Assembly (NCBI GenBank): GCA_964020085.1
Contig: OZ026604.1
Span: 22,263,732-22,327,731 of the forward strand
DNA: 64,000 nucleotides
Source of the DNA: Micromussa lordhowensis
Taxonomy: Eukaryota; Cnidaria; Anthozoa; Scleractinia; Lobophylliidae
Reading direction: 5' to 3'
Under the pieces are notes generated by a model. It made no database searches. It was given only the letters and a program-made list of their open reading frames with translations, and was not told the origin of the DNA. Each line of letters begins with the position of its first letter. Positions within the stretch are counted from its first letter, which is position 1. This document shows positions 22,348 to 33,855 of this stretch, piece after piece. The translations under genes were made by a program, and so were the position numbers.

Positions 22348-25300
22348 TTTAGCCTCGCTGGTGGTGGAAAAACCCTCGAGTTTCACTGTCTCGAATTTAT
22401 TTCGCCTCGCTGTGTTGTGCTGGTATATGAGCTTGAAGAGTCGGCGGCAACTCTAAAGGGATAACTTCAAAGGACGCCGACACCATGATTGACAGTGATT
22501 AATCAGGCGATCAGTCAAAGAGACCAATGAAAATTGAGAAGGGCGCCAACGTCATCATAATTATATTTCCTACATTCTTGACGCCAGGCCAGCCCATGAC
22601 CGAGTTAGCGGCTTTTCTCTGCAGCGATTCACACCTTCGGCCCTTAAAAAATTACGAGTGTTCCACACGATATAGGCCAAGTGGCGCGGATTTTTGTTGA
22701 AAGATAAGGAACACTTTTTATGCAGGCCCCTCAGCCTCGCGATGAACGTAAAACTCTTTGCGCTTTCATTGAGAATGTAATCGCATTTTGTGCTTATAGA
22801 CGTGGCTAATAGCCTAACCTTTTCATACGTTCACGGGCGTTATAAATGAGCCGGTGCTAAATGAATTTTCGTCTCACAAAGGAATAACACTGATTTTATT
22901 CCTAGCACAGACAACGTCTCATTTCCAGTTGAGAAAAGGGAAATGCTTCGCCTCCTGGCCCGACTTGGGAAAAAATATCGATTTCTAGCATACATAACGC
23001 ACACCATAAGACCGGAACTATTTCACTATGTTTACTCGATAGCTTGTGTGTTGCAGAGCTCTAATAAACAGGAAATACAAAGCATCGGTAAGACGTAAGT
23101 CGTAGAAAATTCATGCACTCATGTCAGAGGAGTGAATCCTCACTGACACCTCTGTAGTTGGAGAGAAGAAAACTTGCTGTCAAATACACCTCATGAAATT
23201 AAGAAAAAGTTTTCAATATAACTAATTATTTTACTGCAAAAGAAAAGATTTCGTCAGCAATAGATACATAAAGGAAGCCAGAACTAAAATTGTTAGCCAG
23301 GAAATTTCATAGCTCTAAATGAGAAACCCACACGGAAGGACACAATATTAAACTCGAGCTCTGTTGCTTGTCAGACCCAGTATCACACAATAAAGACCAG
23401 ACCTTGGAGTTGCACAAAACATTCTCTAGCTCCTTGTGAGATATTATTTATTAAACCAACTTTAAAACACTGTGTTCCGTGTAGCTCCCTGTTTGGGAGA
23501 GCTATTAAGAGCAATTATAATTGAATCACAGATATGTTTACGTCTGCAAAAGACGTCTCGACTTTTGCTTCTCATAATAAGCACCAAAATATCTCAACCG
23601 GCTAAAAGCACGCCGCTTAACTTGTGCCTTAAATTAACATTTGAACACAAGAATCAAGTTCACTCTACCGTAGATTCCTGTTTGAATAAATCAAACTATT
23701 TTCAACACTTTTAGAGCACCCAGATGTTTTCTGTACCAAGTTATTCAAAGATTTATTCGCGCGGACTGATTCCTTTTCCACGTTTGGCTAACCCTCCCCT
23801 CCCCCGTCAAGTGCGCATCTTGCCTTTGAAAGGAGCGTCCTTTTGTCGTTTCAATGATGTTAGAAGGACCTTGAAAACATCAAAGGGACCGACACGTCTC
23901 GTAAAAATGTAATTATACCAAGTGTCAACTTTATTTTAAGTGGGATGCAATCGTTCAGCTGAAGCAATGCTAAATAAACACTTACATTACCGTTGACAAT
24001 ACCTCGTACGTGTTTTTTGCACTGAAAAATGGTCTATATAAAAAAAGACAGCTTAAATCGCGCTCCGCGCAGTTTTACACATCACGCGCGACGCGCGAAA
24101 GCACGTTATACGTGACGTTGAGTGGGTGTCCTTAAAATTACGTGTTCAAGTGTACCACCCTTTTGCCTTCCGTACGTCTACTTAACGTTCGCCTTGCAGC
24201 ATGTCGCTACGTGCTGTTTTCAAGTTATTTGTTTTAAAATATGACTATTTATGAATGGGGCTATTTTCCAAACCTAAATATACTAAAGGGCCTGAATTGC
24301 AGAACAGGAAGTGAAGTAAACCACATCTTTCGTCACCGACGTTCTCGCTCGGGTGCTCCAAAGTGGCCGAATATTTCTTACGCACACAGCTAAATGGAAA
24401 ATGTTTCAACTCTTTGGAAAAAAAAATACTATATCAACATCTTAAGCTATCTGAGTTAAAAGGAAACTGTTAAACTGAACGGATGTAATCGACAAAACGA
24501 TGCAGAAACCTTGTCAAAAGATGTTTATGGCCCGGTCGAATGTGATCTTCCTTTCCCGTCTAAATTATTCACAAGAGAAGCTACTTTGCTTATCACTTTT
24601 CGTTAAGTTGTATTTATCTGTTTACTTTTTAGGTCAAGGGCAAGTAAATTTTGGCCGAGAACGATCTTTCTCTACGTCCATACGCGGCTAATTGCGATCG
24701 GAAGCCATATCAGTTTTTCTAAAATAACACATATTATCAATTTCATTTTCTATTATCCCCAAATAAAGCCGACAACCTGTTGTCGGTAAATTTGCGAGCG
24801 GTACACCTAAAGACAACCTGAATTTTCCGGTTCTACAGTCCAAGACAAACAAACTAGACAGAAATACAGTCTAGTGAGGTACAAACAAGTCATCCGGAAA
24901 GAACCACAGCACTAATCTTTAATCAAAAACTCGCTTTATCTTCGCAAATGGAATGGATTAGAATATTCTCCACACTATATTAGCACTCATTTTGTGCGCA
25001 CGTGGGTTCTTTTGTCATTACGTAATTACAGAATGCTCTTTTAGCTACGCGTGAATATGATTCGGTGTATTTTCAGATACCAGACGTACCATATTTTTAA
25101 TTAATTTCTGGGAGTTTGGATGAATTCAAAGTACAGTATTTCTTTAAAAAAAACACAGGTGGTGTCGGCAAAAATGTAATTTGCCTTTCCTTATTGCCGC
25201 TACTCAGTGATGTGTTTTCCTTTTTTTTTTTTTTTCTATTTTATTAAAACTAAAAATAATTGCATTTGGTAAGCCATAAAGCGATCATGACCAAACGCTC

Positions 25301-26760
25301 GTGGGAGGAATACGATTCTTGCAGTTATGTCTTAAAAGCCTAAATGACTATTTTAATTAACTGTAATCTTAGACATTGCAAATGCGACGAAGATTGGCGT
25401 AGAGGTTTCGTGGTTTTCTCCTACTTAGCATCAAAATATGCAGCCATCGTGTCGTGAATAAACTCTCCTAGCTTTTTTGCTCAGTAAATAGGTTTAGTTG
25501 GCTATTCTGTCTGTTTTGTTCAGAACAAGCCTATTTTGGGGTTGAGACTAAACGTTTTCAATTTTAAGACGATTCGAGCCTACAAAACTTTCCTCAAATG
25601 TCTTTTTCTCTTTTCGATTTCGATAAAACGATGGCGTTGACTTGTTATAATTACGGCAACTTACTCGATCTGAAAATGAACATTTTCCACACTGGCGTCA
25701 CGGGAGATGGACCTTTATAATGTTAGCTTCAAGTTGAGTTGAAAATGAACAAACGTTGATCCATATTGTACATGTGTGTTTCATTTTGACAATGGGAAAA
25801 ACAAAGAGTTATGTTTCAAACTAAATTTTCGCTCGGTTCAGATTCAACGTTCTTATATGAAAACCTAGATCTTGTAAAAAGGACTCCAGAACAGAATGAA
25901 ACGCCACTGAGGAAAATACCTTATTATTCGCAATATCAGCTAACAACTTCTTTGGTGATTTTGGGAGAGCGATATTTTGCGACGTTTTCGCAAATGAGGA
26001 CGATTTGTTTAACATTTCCTTTACAAACCAAGTCACTTTTTTTCCGCGACTTCAAATTTTCGAGATTCAAAATCGCAAAAATAGTAATAGAACGTGGATG
26101 AATCACTGTCAGAAAATTTAGATGCGCGCGATACCGTATTGTGTTTTTTTGTTAAAAAAAACTGAACAGCTGAGCCTCGTGATGGACAAAGATGTGGAAA
26201 AAGTTCGTGTTTCATTTCCCTGTGAATTGCACGCGTGGAACTATAGAAAATGCGTCAGTGAATATCTGATTTATCGTACGCTGCATTGTTACATTATCTT
26301 CGTTCTGCCGGAAAAGGCGGGTACAAAATGAGCTATCTTGCTACCTATTAGAGGCTCAGTGCTGTTTCGTCGCCCATACAATCTCCGTGTTCAGTTAATT
26401 TCCAGGAAAACTAAGAAAAAAAGAAAATAATAATAATTATATTCATATTGTAAGATTATCATGTTTTGTTGAATTGGCTAGTACATTTTCTCAGAATTTA
26501 GTTTTATTTCTCTCTGACTAATTAAATCAATATAATAATTCTAATGTTTTTTTTCGCGACGAAACTTAAAAGTTTCAAGTAAAACTGCATAACCCCGCTT
26601 TTCGAGTGCTTCGTTTGATGACAGCCACATTTTGCTCTGAAGAAAACTCTTAGTGAGCTAGTTTCATATTTAGAGGTGGTTCTGCTGTAGCCGTGAAGTT
26701 TCGATTCGGTTGAAACGATCAAGACAATAATCAAAAACTCTGATTAGTTAGCTAGGATAA
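22348..26760. other. TCF upstream region and intergenic, no gene seen
   Basis: The first 600 bp should hold the TCF 5' UTR and promoter; a TCF-site-like GTCAAAG occurs near 22517-22523 but one such heptamer is weak evidence. The rest shows no recognisable exon or large repeat. A short hairpin CCGACAACCTGTTGTCGG lies at about 24769-24786. Confidence 0.35.
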
Positions 26761-27004
26761 AGACTCTTTTTCTTTGGCCATCGTAGCTTAATAAGAAATA
26801 ACACACAAACTGCGGTGACAAACATGACAATAAAACGCATTTTGGAAAACAAAATTCATTAACTTGACGTTTCGTATGTTTCAACATACATCTTCAGAAG
26901 TACTAGTGACCGTTTGTAACAGAAGTAGCAACTAAATTCAAATTATAGATAAAAATGCGTTTTATTGTCATGTTTGTCACCGCAGTTTGTGTGTTATTTC
27001 TTAT
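26761..27004. mobile_element. Short PLE tail insertion with 13-bp target duplication
   Basis: Inverted arms 26790-26843 and 26952-27005 surround a PLE tail that reads on the minus strand. The unit is bounded by TTAGCTAGGATAA at 26748-26760 and again at 27005-27017, a 13-bp target-site duplication. It contains no coding sequence, only the tail and the hammerhead-like motif. Same subfamily as 31284-32124. Confidence 0.8.
26862..26901 (-). ncRNA. Hammerhead-like motif in short PLE insertion
   Basis: Minus strand: ACUU, CUGAAGA, U, helix II GUAUG-UUGAAA-CAUAC, GAAA, CG, UC, AAGU. Helix I has four pairs (ACUU/AAGU), helix III two pairs. Confidence 0.5.
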
Positions 27005-27159
27005 TTAGCTAGGATAAGCTTTTCGCTCGCGCTTTGTACGCCAGGTACTTCCTTTAAGCGTTAGATCCCACTTAAAAAGTATGGATTTTGATGCTAAATA
27101 AAATATATAAATAAATTACAATATTTAGAGAGGAAGCCACATCAGCCTTAGCTGGTTTT

Positions 27160-27365
27160 CATGCGGGTCCTCTATCCTGGCCGAATTAGAATTTGAAGAT
27201 GTTGGTTTTTGTGGAGCCCTGGAGGGAGGTAAACCGAACCCAGAGAAAAACCCTCACAGCACGGTGAGATCAACCGACTGATATGATAGCGGTCAAGAAT
27301 CGAGCCCGGACCACGTTGGTCGGAGGCGAGCGCTCTCACTAATACACCAACCCAGTGTTGCTCCC
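27160..27365 (-). mobile_element. tRNA-derived SINE, second family
   Basis: Minus strand begins near 27365 with a tRNA-like head: TTGGTGTATTAGTGAGAG (box A region) and GGGCTCGATTC (box B). The body (CACCGTGCTGTGAGGGTTTT, TTACCTCCCTCCAGGGCTCC) differs from the other SINE family in this window. Confidence 0.65.
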
Positions 27366-27744
27366 CAAAACTGACCATCAACAACGCTGCATTTCACGAA
27401 AAAATACTCTGACTTCTTGGAAAAACAACAACGACTTCATAGTCGTTCAGTATTGCTCGCCATCTCTTAATGCAAGTGTACAAAATCTTCGTGCGAAGTG
27501 TAAACTTCATCTGGACACCTGTAAAACTGGTTACAAAATCACTAACAACAGATACCTGCCATTAACAACAAATTAAAGTTACCAATATAAATAATGAAAA
27601 CCGACTTTAATTACCTGCCAGACATTGCCCAACCGGTACTATCAAAACTCCAAACAAAAAAGTTACGACAAAAAGCATACTTGTCCCTGCGGTCCGAATT
27701 GACAGTTCGTCGAATTGACAGTTCGTCATATTCAGTGCGTCTGC

Positions 27745-28110
27745 ACTACGTCGGAGGAATTTGAAAACGCAGCTTTATTTCTACGGTCAGGCGGCTACCG
27801 TCCACACTAATCCGTCGCGAAAACGATCTTCAAACCAGAGGAATTTGAAAACGCCGTCTTTTTGTTTTCGTGTGGACGGAAAACATTTTGAAAACGGAGC
27901 TTTTCGAAAACCATAGAGTCACGATAATCATGCGATTTCCCTGATCGGGTTTTCCTCAAACACAAATCCAAAATGACCGGTGATTGTTGCGCTTTTTAAA
28001 AATTCCTCCTGCGTAATGTGGACGGAAAACATTTGAGGCCTTTTCTGGTTTAGAGTGAAATCTCTGTTTTTAAATTCCTCCGGTGAAGTGCGGCCTAGTG
28101 ATTCTGTGGT
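27745..28110 (+). repeat. GTGTGGACGG-family repeat, copy 1
   Basis: Begins CTACGTCGGAGGAATTTG and ends AATTCCTCCGGTGAAGTG (inverted), with internal CGTCCACACTAATCCGTCGC and GTGTGGACGGAAAACATTTT. Related copies at 33208-33855 and 34765-35123. Probable non-autonomous DNA element; no ORF. Confidence 0.65.
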
Positions 28111-29961
28111 TCGTTGTGATCATTATCAGGTAGACCTTAATGAATTCTAACTCCAGACTACCAATATCGATATATTACTCAGTTGTAGTTCAGATAGGAG
28201 ATGAAAACAAATAAAAATTATCAAGTTGCGGGTACTTTTTTTTGATTTACCATTTAATTCTCAGATCAATATAAGGCGGAGAGTCTGTATGAGGCCTCAG
28301 AGAGGAGAATTAGCTCTCGGATCGAGTGATCGAAGTTGTGTCTGTCAGGGTAGCCAAGCAGGTGCTAATGAGCACTTACGAATATTATTACAAATACACA
28401 TGCATTTTGAATCAGGAACTAAATGACATAAGTGATAAGTCAACTTTGATCGATCTTTAAGCTGAATTATCTGTTTTTGACTAAGTAGGCTGTATATGCC
28501 AGATGGAACTGAGCTCAATATCAGCTTATACTTTTGCAATAGAAAGAGTAAAAGGCAAAAATAGAAATCTCACTTTAAAAGAAGAGTAAGGACTACATCA
28601 TTCAAATTTTACTGGATGGTAATTCCGATTTCTTGGCATTTTTCGCGTAATCAAATTTGATAAACGATACGTCAGGATTCACTAGCTAGCATCATTGTAA
28701 TCCTGTGCTTCTTTCCTAAAATACTTGTTATATTATTCTCTGTAGAATCTTTTTAGCCAATTTAATATTTCGTGCCCTTGGCCGAATTGATGTTGGGGAA
28801 AACACGAAAAATATTTTTCGATAATTAATCGCACGCTGTAAGAGCGAAGTCCTGAATTTCATGGCCTGTGGCACAGGCTACATTCATATAAATGTCGTTT
28901 TCCAGTGTTTGTACGCCTTGTCTGTTACCTTTGCTCAATCTATTTTACGTGCCGTAAAGCGCGGTTTTTTCTTTATACTTTTTTAAAAGTGTTTGAGTTT
29001 CCTTGCTTCTTGTGTTCACTTCGCGTCAACCACAACCGTTACCGGATCCTGATAAACACCTGATAAACCGTTATTTGATTTTCCGGACAATTCCTGTACT
29101 TGCTGTAATCATTTCTTTGCGTGTCCTGGTTATGTCTCATTAGTTACCTAATAGATACTTTTTGTAATTAAAGTAGACTGATATTGTTTTCTAAATAAAC
29201 GTTGAATAGAAGGGTCTAAATAAATATACAATAGCATCGAGGCAAAGTTTATCCCGCTAGCGTTTTATATTAATGCTCGAAGTTTATTGCATAAAACAAG
29301 GTGAGTTTCTTTATCGATTTTGTATTCCTCGCAAGCTACCTAAAGCCATTGTAGCATTCAGATACGTGTCCCGGTTTTTAACCTTGCGCAGGAAGAGAAC
29401 ACATTATATCATGCAATTGCAGTCACCCGTTTTATTGAATTATGAAAGCTCTGATAAAGTTCTTGGTCATCCCTGGGGGATCAGTTTAAACCGATGGAGT
29501 GGAAATGTAGGAGTAACTCAAGACAGCATCAGACGGCAGGACTGTTAGAGGTTTACCCATCCCCGCAGGTATTAGGACTAGATCAATACAATAACGGATC
29601 ACAGAATTGCCGCTGTGAGAGGTTTTTCATCTCCGTAGGAATTTTAAAAAACCGCCCCGCCTGTTTACTCAACTTTCAAAGGCAGTGGCTAAATCCGTCT
29701 GTAAGTTGTTTTAATTGATGTCTTAATTTCCGCAGTTTACCTCCAGCACATATTGCGGTTTTCCCGACTCAAAGATAATGAATGGACTGTAACAATCTGA
29801 CCTGTCAGCCTCAAGGACTTCTCAATTAGTACAACAACCCTGAAAAATTTGACCCCCCAGAAGTTTAAGCGTACACAATTTATCTTAATTAATGATACTA
29901 GTTTAATTTGAGGTTAAATGCACTGTTATGCACAATATGTTGCCTTAAAATACTTTAAATC
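28111..29961. other. Intergenic, nothing recognised
   Basis: Open frames up to 91 codons (29273-29548) lack similarity to any family I know and have no splice-linked neighbours. No clear repeats seen. Confidence 0.35.
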
Positions 29962-30139
29962 AACGCACTCAGCAAATGAATTATCGTAATTTACCTGCAC
30001 GAGTTCACTAACAATGAATGAGAAATTTCAATACCGCACGAGGCTTTGCCGAGTACAGTGCGTTATTGAGTTCATTGAAGTTCATTGTTAGTGCACGAGT
30101 ACAGGTAAATCCCGTTAATTCACGAGCAATGAGTGCGTT
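29962..30139. repeat. Foldback element, AACGCACTC ends
   Basis: Nested inverted pairs: AACGCACTC/GAGTGCGTT at the edges, TTTACCTGCACGAG / CACGAGTACAGGTAAA, and CACTAACAATGAA / TTCATTGTTAGTG. The whole 178-bp unit can fold into one hairpin. Probable MITE. Confidence 0.7.
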
Positions 30140-30228
30140 AACATTTTTATTATTCAAATTGAATACACAGCACAAAAAAATCGTCAAACTTTGAGTCAGC
30201 CGAAGCCATGGTGTAATTAACAATTATG

Positions 30229-30236
30229 CTATGAGC

Positions 30237-30294
<58 letters not shown>

Positions 30295-30295
30295 A

Positions 30296-30329
<34 letters not shown>

Positions 30330-30482
30330 CTGTTTTATTAATTTAAAAACGCCCCCCAAAAATAAAGAACTAGACTACAATGAAAACAAAAAGGCCCAAA
30401 AAATCACGCATACGCATGCCATTTTTGTAGATCATGGTATAATGGCTCATATACCATGATGGCTAAGCCAATGAAAAGTCTC

Positions 30483-30510
<28 letters not shown>
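30229..30510 (+). repeat. Palindromic repeat, GTTGGATATGAGATGAT type, copy 1
   Basis: Starts with a strong hairpin (GTTGGATATGAGATGAT at 30241-30257 against ATCATCTCATATCCAAC at 30296-30312), followed by GCGAGTGGAATAACTG and, at the right, ATGGCTAAGCCAATGAAAAG and GAATTGCATTATCCAATGAT. A reverse-oriented relative lies at 35785-36185. Confidence 0.65.
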
Positions 30511-30516
<6 letters not shown>

Positions 30517-31044
30517 TGACATTTACACCATGGCTATGACGTCAAGGAGGTTGTTTCGTCACCACCCAGTATCACGTGGTACAAATCAGCCAATCAGAAG
30601 ACCGGAACGAAAGTTGAATAATAAACCTGTAAATAATCCCGAAATATAAAGAATCAAGTAATTACAGATCGAAAGTAACCATGGTAACGACTCTCGTTAC
30701 TTTAAGGAATGAGCAGCCTTTGGGGGTCGTAATAAAAAAGGAAAATAGTTCTTAAAAGAACTGTTTTTACGAATTTTAAAACATGAGATTCAATTCTTTG
30801 TTGCTTAAATCTATGTTGCTGTCACATACGTGGGTTTAAAAACTCAAAATTTAACAAAGAATGTATGAGCTCAATAGCGCTTTTGCCACCCAGAGATTTT
30901 GCAGTTTTTAAAAGACAATTTCTCCCTGAATATTACACCTAAAGAGCTGAAAATTTCACCATGTATTAAGTTTCACTAGCTCTTTAGATGCCTGAAGTCA
31001 ATTCATATCTAACATGTTGCCTTCTGTACGCAAAGCCGTATGCA

Positions 31045-31076
<32 letters not shown>

Positions 31077-31379
31077 TGAATCCGCCTATGGTAACTTTAT
31101 TTAGAGTCTTAAAACGTAGGGAGTGGTTGCCCAATCTCCTGAGCCAGGGACTCATGATAAAAACGCCCCACCATTTAAAATAACATTAGATACTTACTAC
31201 TACTATATACATTAGGAAAAAAGGAAAATCCTCTAAGATCATACAGAATTAAAATATAAAATATTTCTAATAGCAACTAGTCCCTTTTTCTTTGGCCATC
31301 GTAGCTTAATAAGAAATAACACACAAACTGCGGTGACAAACATGACAATAAAACGCATTTTGGAAAACAAAATTCATTA

Positions 31380-31419
31380 ACTTGACGTTTCGTATGTTTC
31401 AACATACATCTTCAGAAGT
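31380..31419 (-). ncRNA. Hammerhead-like motif in inverted PLE arm
   Basis: Identical to the motif at 26862-26901: ACUU, CUGAAGA, U, GUAUG/CAUAC hairpin, GAAA, CGUC, AAGU. Confidence 0.5.
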
Positions 31420-31534
31420 ACTAGTGACCGTTTGTAACAGAAGTAGCAACTAAATTCAAATTATAGATAAGTAACTAATTAACAATAACGATGACAGAAA
31501 CTGAGAAACAAATTTGCATATCCGAAGCTGCAAA

Positions 31535-31640
31535 CTAATAAAGATAAAGCTTTTCGCTGCTAACCTTATCGTTTAGGGTAGGTTTTAATTCCCTGATAAG
31601 TAGAGTCTCCTTTATCTTACAATGTGTGTCTGACCGTCCT
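31535..31640 (-). pseudogene. GIY-YIG fragment in inverted PLE arm
   Basis: Minus-strand copy of the last 30 or so residues (GRSDTHCKIKETLLIRELKP through SSEKLYLY), the mirror of 31800-31909. Confidence 0.65.
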
Positions 31641-31651
31641 TTTGCCAGGAT

Positions 31652-31909
31652 TTTTACATTGGGAAAACAAAACGTAGATTGCATGACAGAAAAACTGAAC
31701 ATTTTAAGGCGATCACGAGCAACTGTCATGCGTCTGCTATCGCAGACCACATTACGTCAACTGGTCACAACTTAGAATGGGACCACTTTGATATACTGGC
31801 AAAAGGACGGTCAGACACACATTGTAAGATAAAGGAGACTCTACTTATCAGGGAATTAAAACCTACCCTAAACGATAAGGTTAGCAGCGAAAAGCTTTAT
31901 CTTTATTAG
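31652..31909 (+). pseudogene. GIY-YIG endonuclease C-terminal portion of PLE
   Basis: Open plus-strand frame: YIGKTKRRLHDRKTEHFKAI, SNCHASAIADHITSTGHNLE, then CKIKETLLIRELKPTLND and SEKLYLY with a TAG stop. The YIG tyrosine and the conserved arginines are present, but the first strand and the reverse transcriptase are missing, so this is a 5'-truncated fragment, not a gene. Confidence 0.75.
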
Positions 31910-32024
31910 TTTGCAGCTTCGGATATGCAAATTTGTTTCTCAGTTTCTGTCATCGTTATTGTTAATTAGTTACTTATCTATAATTTGAATTTAGTTGCTA
32001 CTTCTGTTACAAACGGTCACTAGT

Positions 32025-32064
32025 ACTTCTGAAGATGTATGTTGAAACATACGAAACGTCAAGT
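32025..32064 (+). ncRNA. Hammerhead-like motif in forward PLE tail
   Basis: CUGAAGA at 32029-32035, helix II to 32052, GAAA at 32053-32056, CG then UC with predicted cleavage after C32060; helix I ACUU (32025-32028) against AAGU (32061-32064). Lies about 115 bp after the stop of the endonuclease fragment. Confidence 0.5.
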
Positions 32065-32135
32065 TAATGAATTTTGTTTTCCAAAATGCGTTTTATTGTC
32101 ATTTTGTGTGTTATTTCTTATTAAGCAACTAGTCC

Positions 32136-33207
32136 AATATGAAAAAACAAATTGAGTTAGTATACACAGTACAGACACTAGCACCCTGCAAACTCCACAC
32201 CATTCAAACGAGAACGAAATTGTGTCAAAGTGGTATTTTACTTTTTTATCATATTTAATTGCTTTGCCAACTTAACAGACAAAACGAAAAAAATATGATG
32301 ATATAATATGGACAGGGAATTACTGCGGGCTTGGTATATACTGTTTATGACGTAATGATTTATATAAACTCCTACACGTTAGTGGAAAATCTTATCGTAC
32401 GTGCATATTGTAGTGTAAAACATCGTACTATCTGTCAATAAATGTGTCATTAGTATATTGGCAAAAAAAGTCACATAGGTGGGCTCTTCATGTCTAGATA
32501 TCAGTGGTCGTGGAGAGGAAAGCTCCTTTCTACTTCAAAGTTTCTACTTCATGAAGGACTGCTGTGTTAGTCTGCTGTGACAATCTCTCTGTGCGATGTT
32601 CGAGTTTTCAATTTAAATCTGAAGAAACTTTCTTTTAAATACGCTCCCCGTTGGAAACGATATTAATTTTAACCAAAGTTTCCTATAGTAAGTAAATGTT
32701 ACTTGATGAAAATTCTACGGGTTTTGTTTTAGCATGGCGCAACATTGACTGATAAAGCACAAGTAACTGACAATTTACAACGCTTCCGTCCTTGCATAAG
32801 CAGGACCTTCCCTTGTTGTAGAGTGCCTTAAATCATGTTAACGGGTGTAATTTTCACCTGACTATTGATTGAAAAAATGAATATACTATTAAACCTTGGT
32901 CTCACTATTTTTGGGGAGGGGGAAGGGCGTGTTAGGGTGGGCTCGGGATTTATTAGCGGCTACTATTTTTTGACGTTACTTTCTTGGAGTAGCTACTTTC
33001 GGGCGATCGTTACTTTCGGAAGTTTATTGTAAATCAGAAGCGAACTATAACCACGGAGATAGGGGTTGACACGTTATACGGGCAAAATATTGCAAGCATA
33101 GTAGTGTACGTGGAGCATCGAGCATTTTGCCAGCATAATTGTGCCATTTTGCCATAAATTAGTTCTTATTCTTGCAACTATTTTAGGCGAAAACTGGAAA
33201 ACCAGTT
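32136..33207. other. Intergenic, nothing recognised
   Basis: No exon-like sequence and no clear repeat structure noted. Confidence 0.3.
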
Positions 33208-33855
33208 CTGAAGTAGCGTCCACTCAATGTCGGAGAAATTTGAAAACGCAGCTTTGTTCCTACGGTTAGGCCCACCGTCCACACTAATTTGTCACGAAAA
33301 CGGAGCTTTTCAAAAACGATCTTCAAACCGGAGGAATTTGAAAACACCGGCTTTGCGTTTAGTGTGGACGAAAAAATTTTTTACGATAACTACATAAATT
33401 CTCGCGCGCTCTTTGGCTAATTTTTATCGTCAATATGCAGACAGACACATGAATTTGAAATTCGTGCGACGCGTCAGCGAGCGAGAGCGGGCAATTCGAC
33501 GATTTGTTGTCGTAAAAAACAAATTGACGTCAGTTTTTAATGAGTCTGTCCTGTTAGTATATCGCCTCGTGGATCCACAGCTACTTTGACAATGTGATGA
33601 CGAAATTTATGACCAATAACTTGACAGACGCATGAAAAACTGACGTCAATTTGTTAATTTGCAAACACGATGACGTCACGATAATCACTTCTTCTCCTTG
33701 ACCGAGTTTTTCCTCAAACACGAATCCAAAATGACCGGTGATTGTTGCGTTTTTAAATTCCTCCGACGTAGTGTGGACGGAAAACATTTGATGCGTTTTC
33801 ACCCCCGAGTGAGACCTCCGTTTTCAAATGAGGTGTCAACATTTAGTCTCCGTAG
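33208..33855 (+). repeat. GTGTGGACGG-family repeat, copy 2, interrupted
   Basis: Same wording as 27745-28110 (ACCGTCCACACTAATTTGTC; GGAGGAATTTGAAAAC; TAGTGTGGACGGAAAACATT). The family sequence breaks at about 33385 and resumes at about 33675, the gap being a second repeat (next entry). Confidence 0.65.
33385..33672 (+). repeat. Hairpin repeat nested in the GTGTGGACGG element
   Basis: Contains inverted arms AACAAATTGACGTCAGTTTT (33518-33537) and AAAACTGACGTCAATTTG (about 33634-33651) and the shared core CGCCTCGTGGATCCACAGCT. A diverged relative lies at 54470-54710. Confidence 0.6.

Larger units (their letters stand above)
31284..32124 (+). mobile_element. Penelope-like element remnant with 11-bp target duplication
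   Basis: Inverted left arm (31305-31648) plus forward copy (31649-32124) with matching right arm (31796-32125). GCAACTAGTCC occurs at 31273-31283 and 32125-32135, an 11-bp target duplication, so the inverted arrangement was inserted as a unit or arose at insertion. The forward copy encodes the last part of a GIY-YIG domain with no interruption; the left arm encodes its reverse. The right arm lacks 14 bp (GTTTGTCACCGCAG) near 32100. Same subfamily as 26761-27004, diverged from 2881-3841. Confidence 0.82.

Noticed and set aside
22348..22386. Upstream start for TCF adding 13 residues
   Set aside because: The codon at 22386 is GTG, not ATG; the family starts with MPQL, which has a proper ATG at 22347.
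22517..22523. TCF autoregulatory site (GTCAAAG) in its own promoter region
   Set aside because: One imperfect heptamer is expected by chance in AT-rich DNA; mentioned only in passing.
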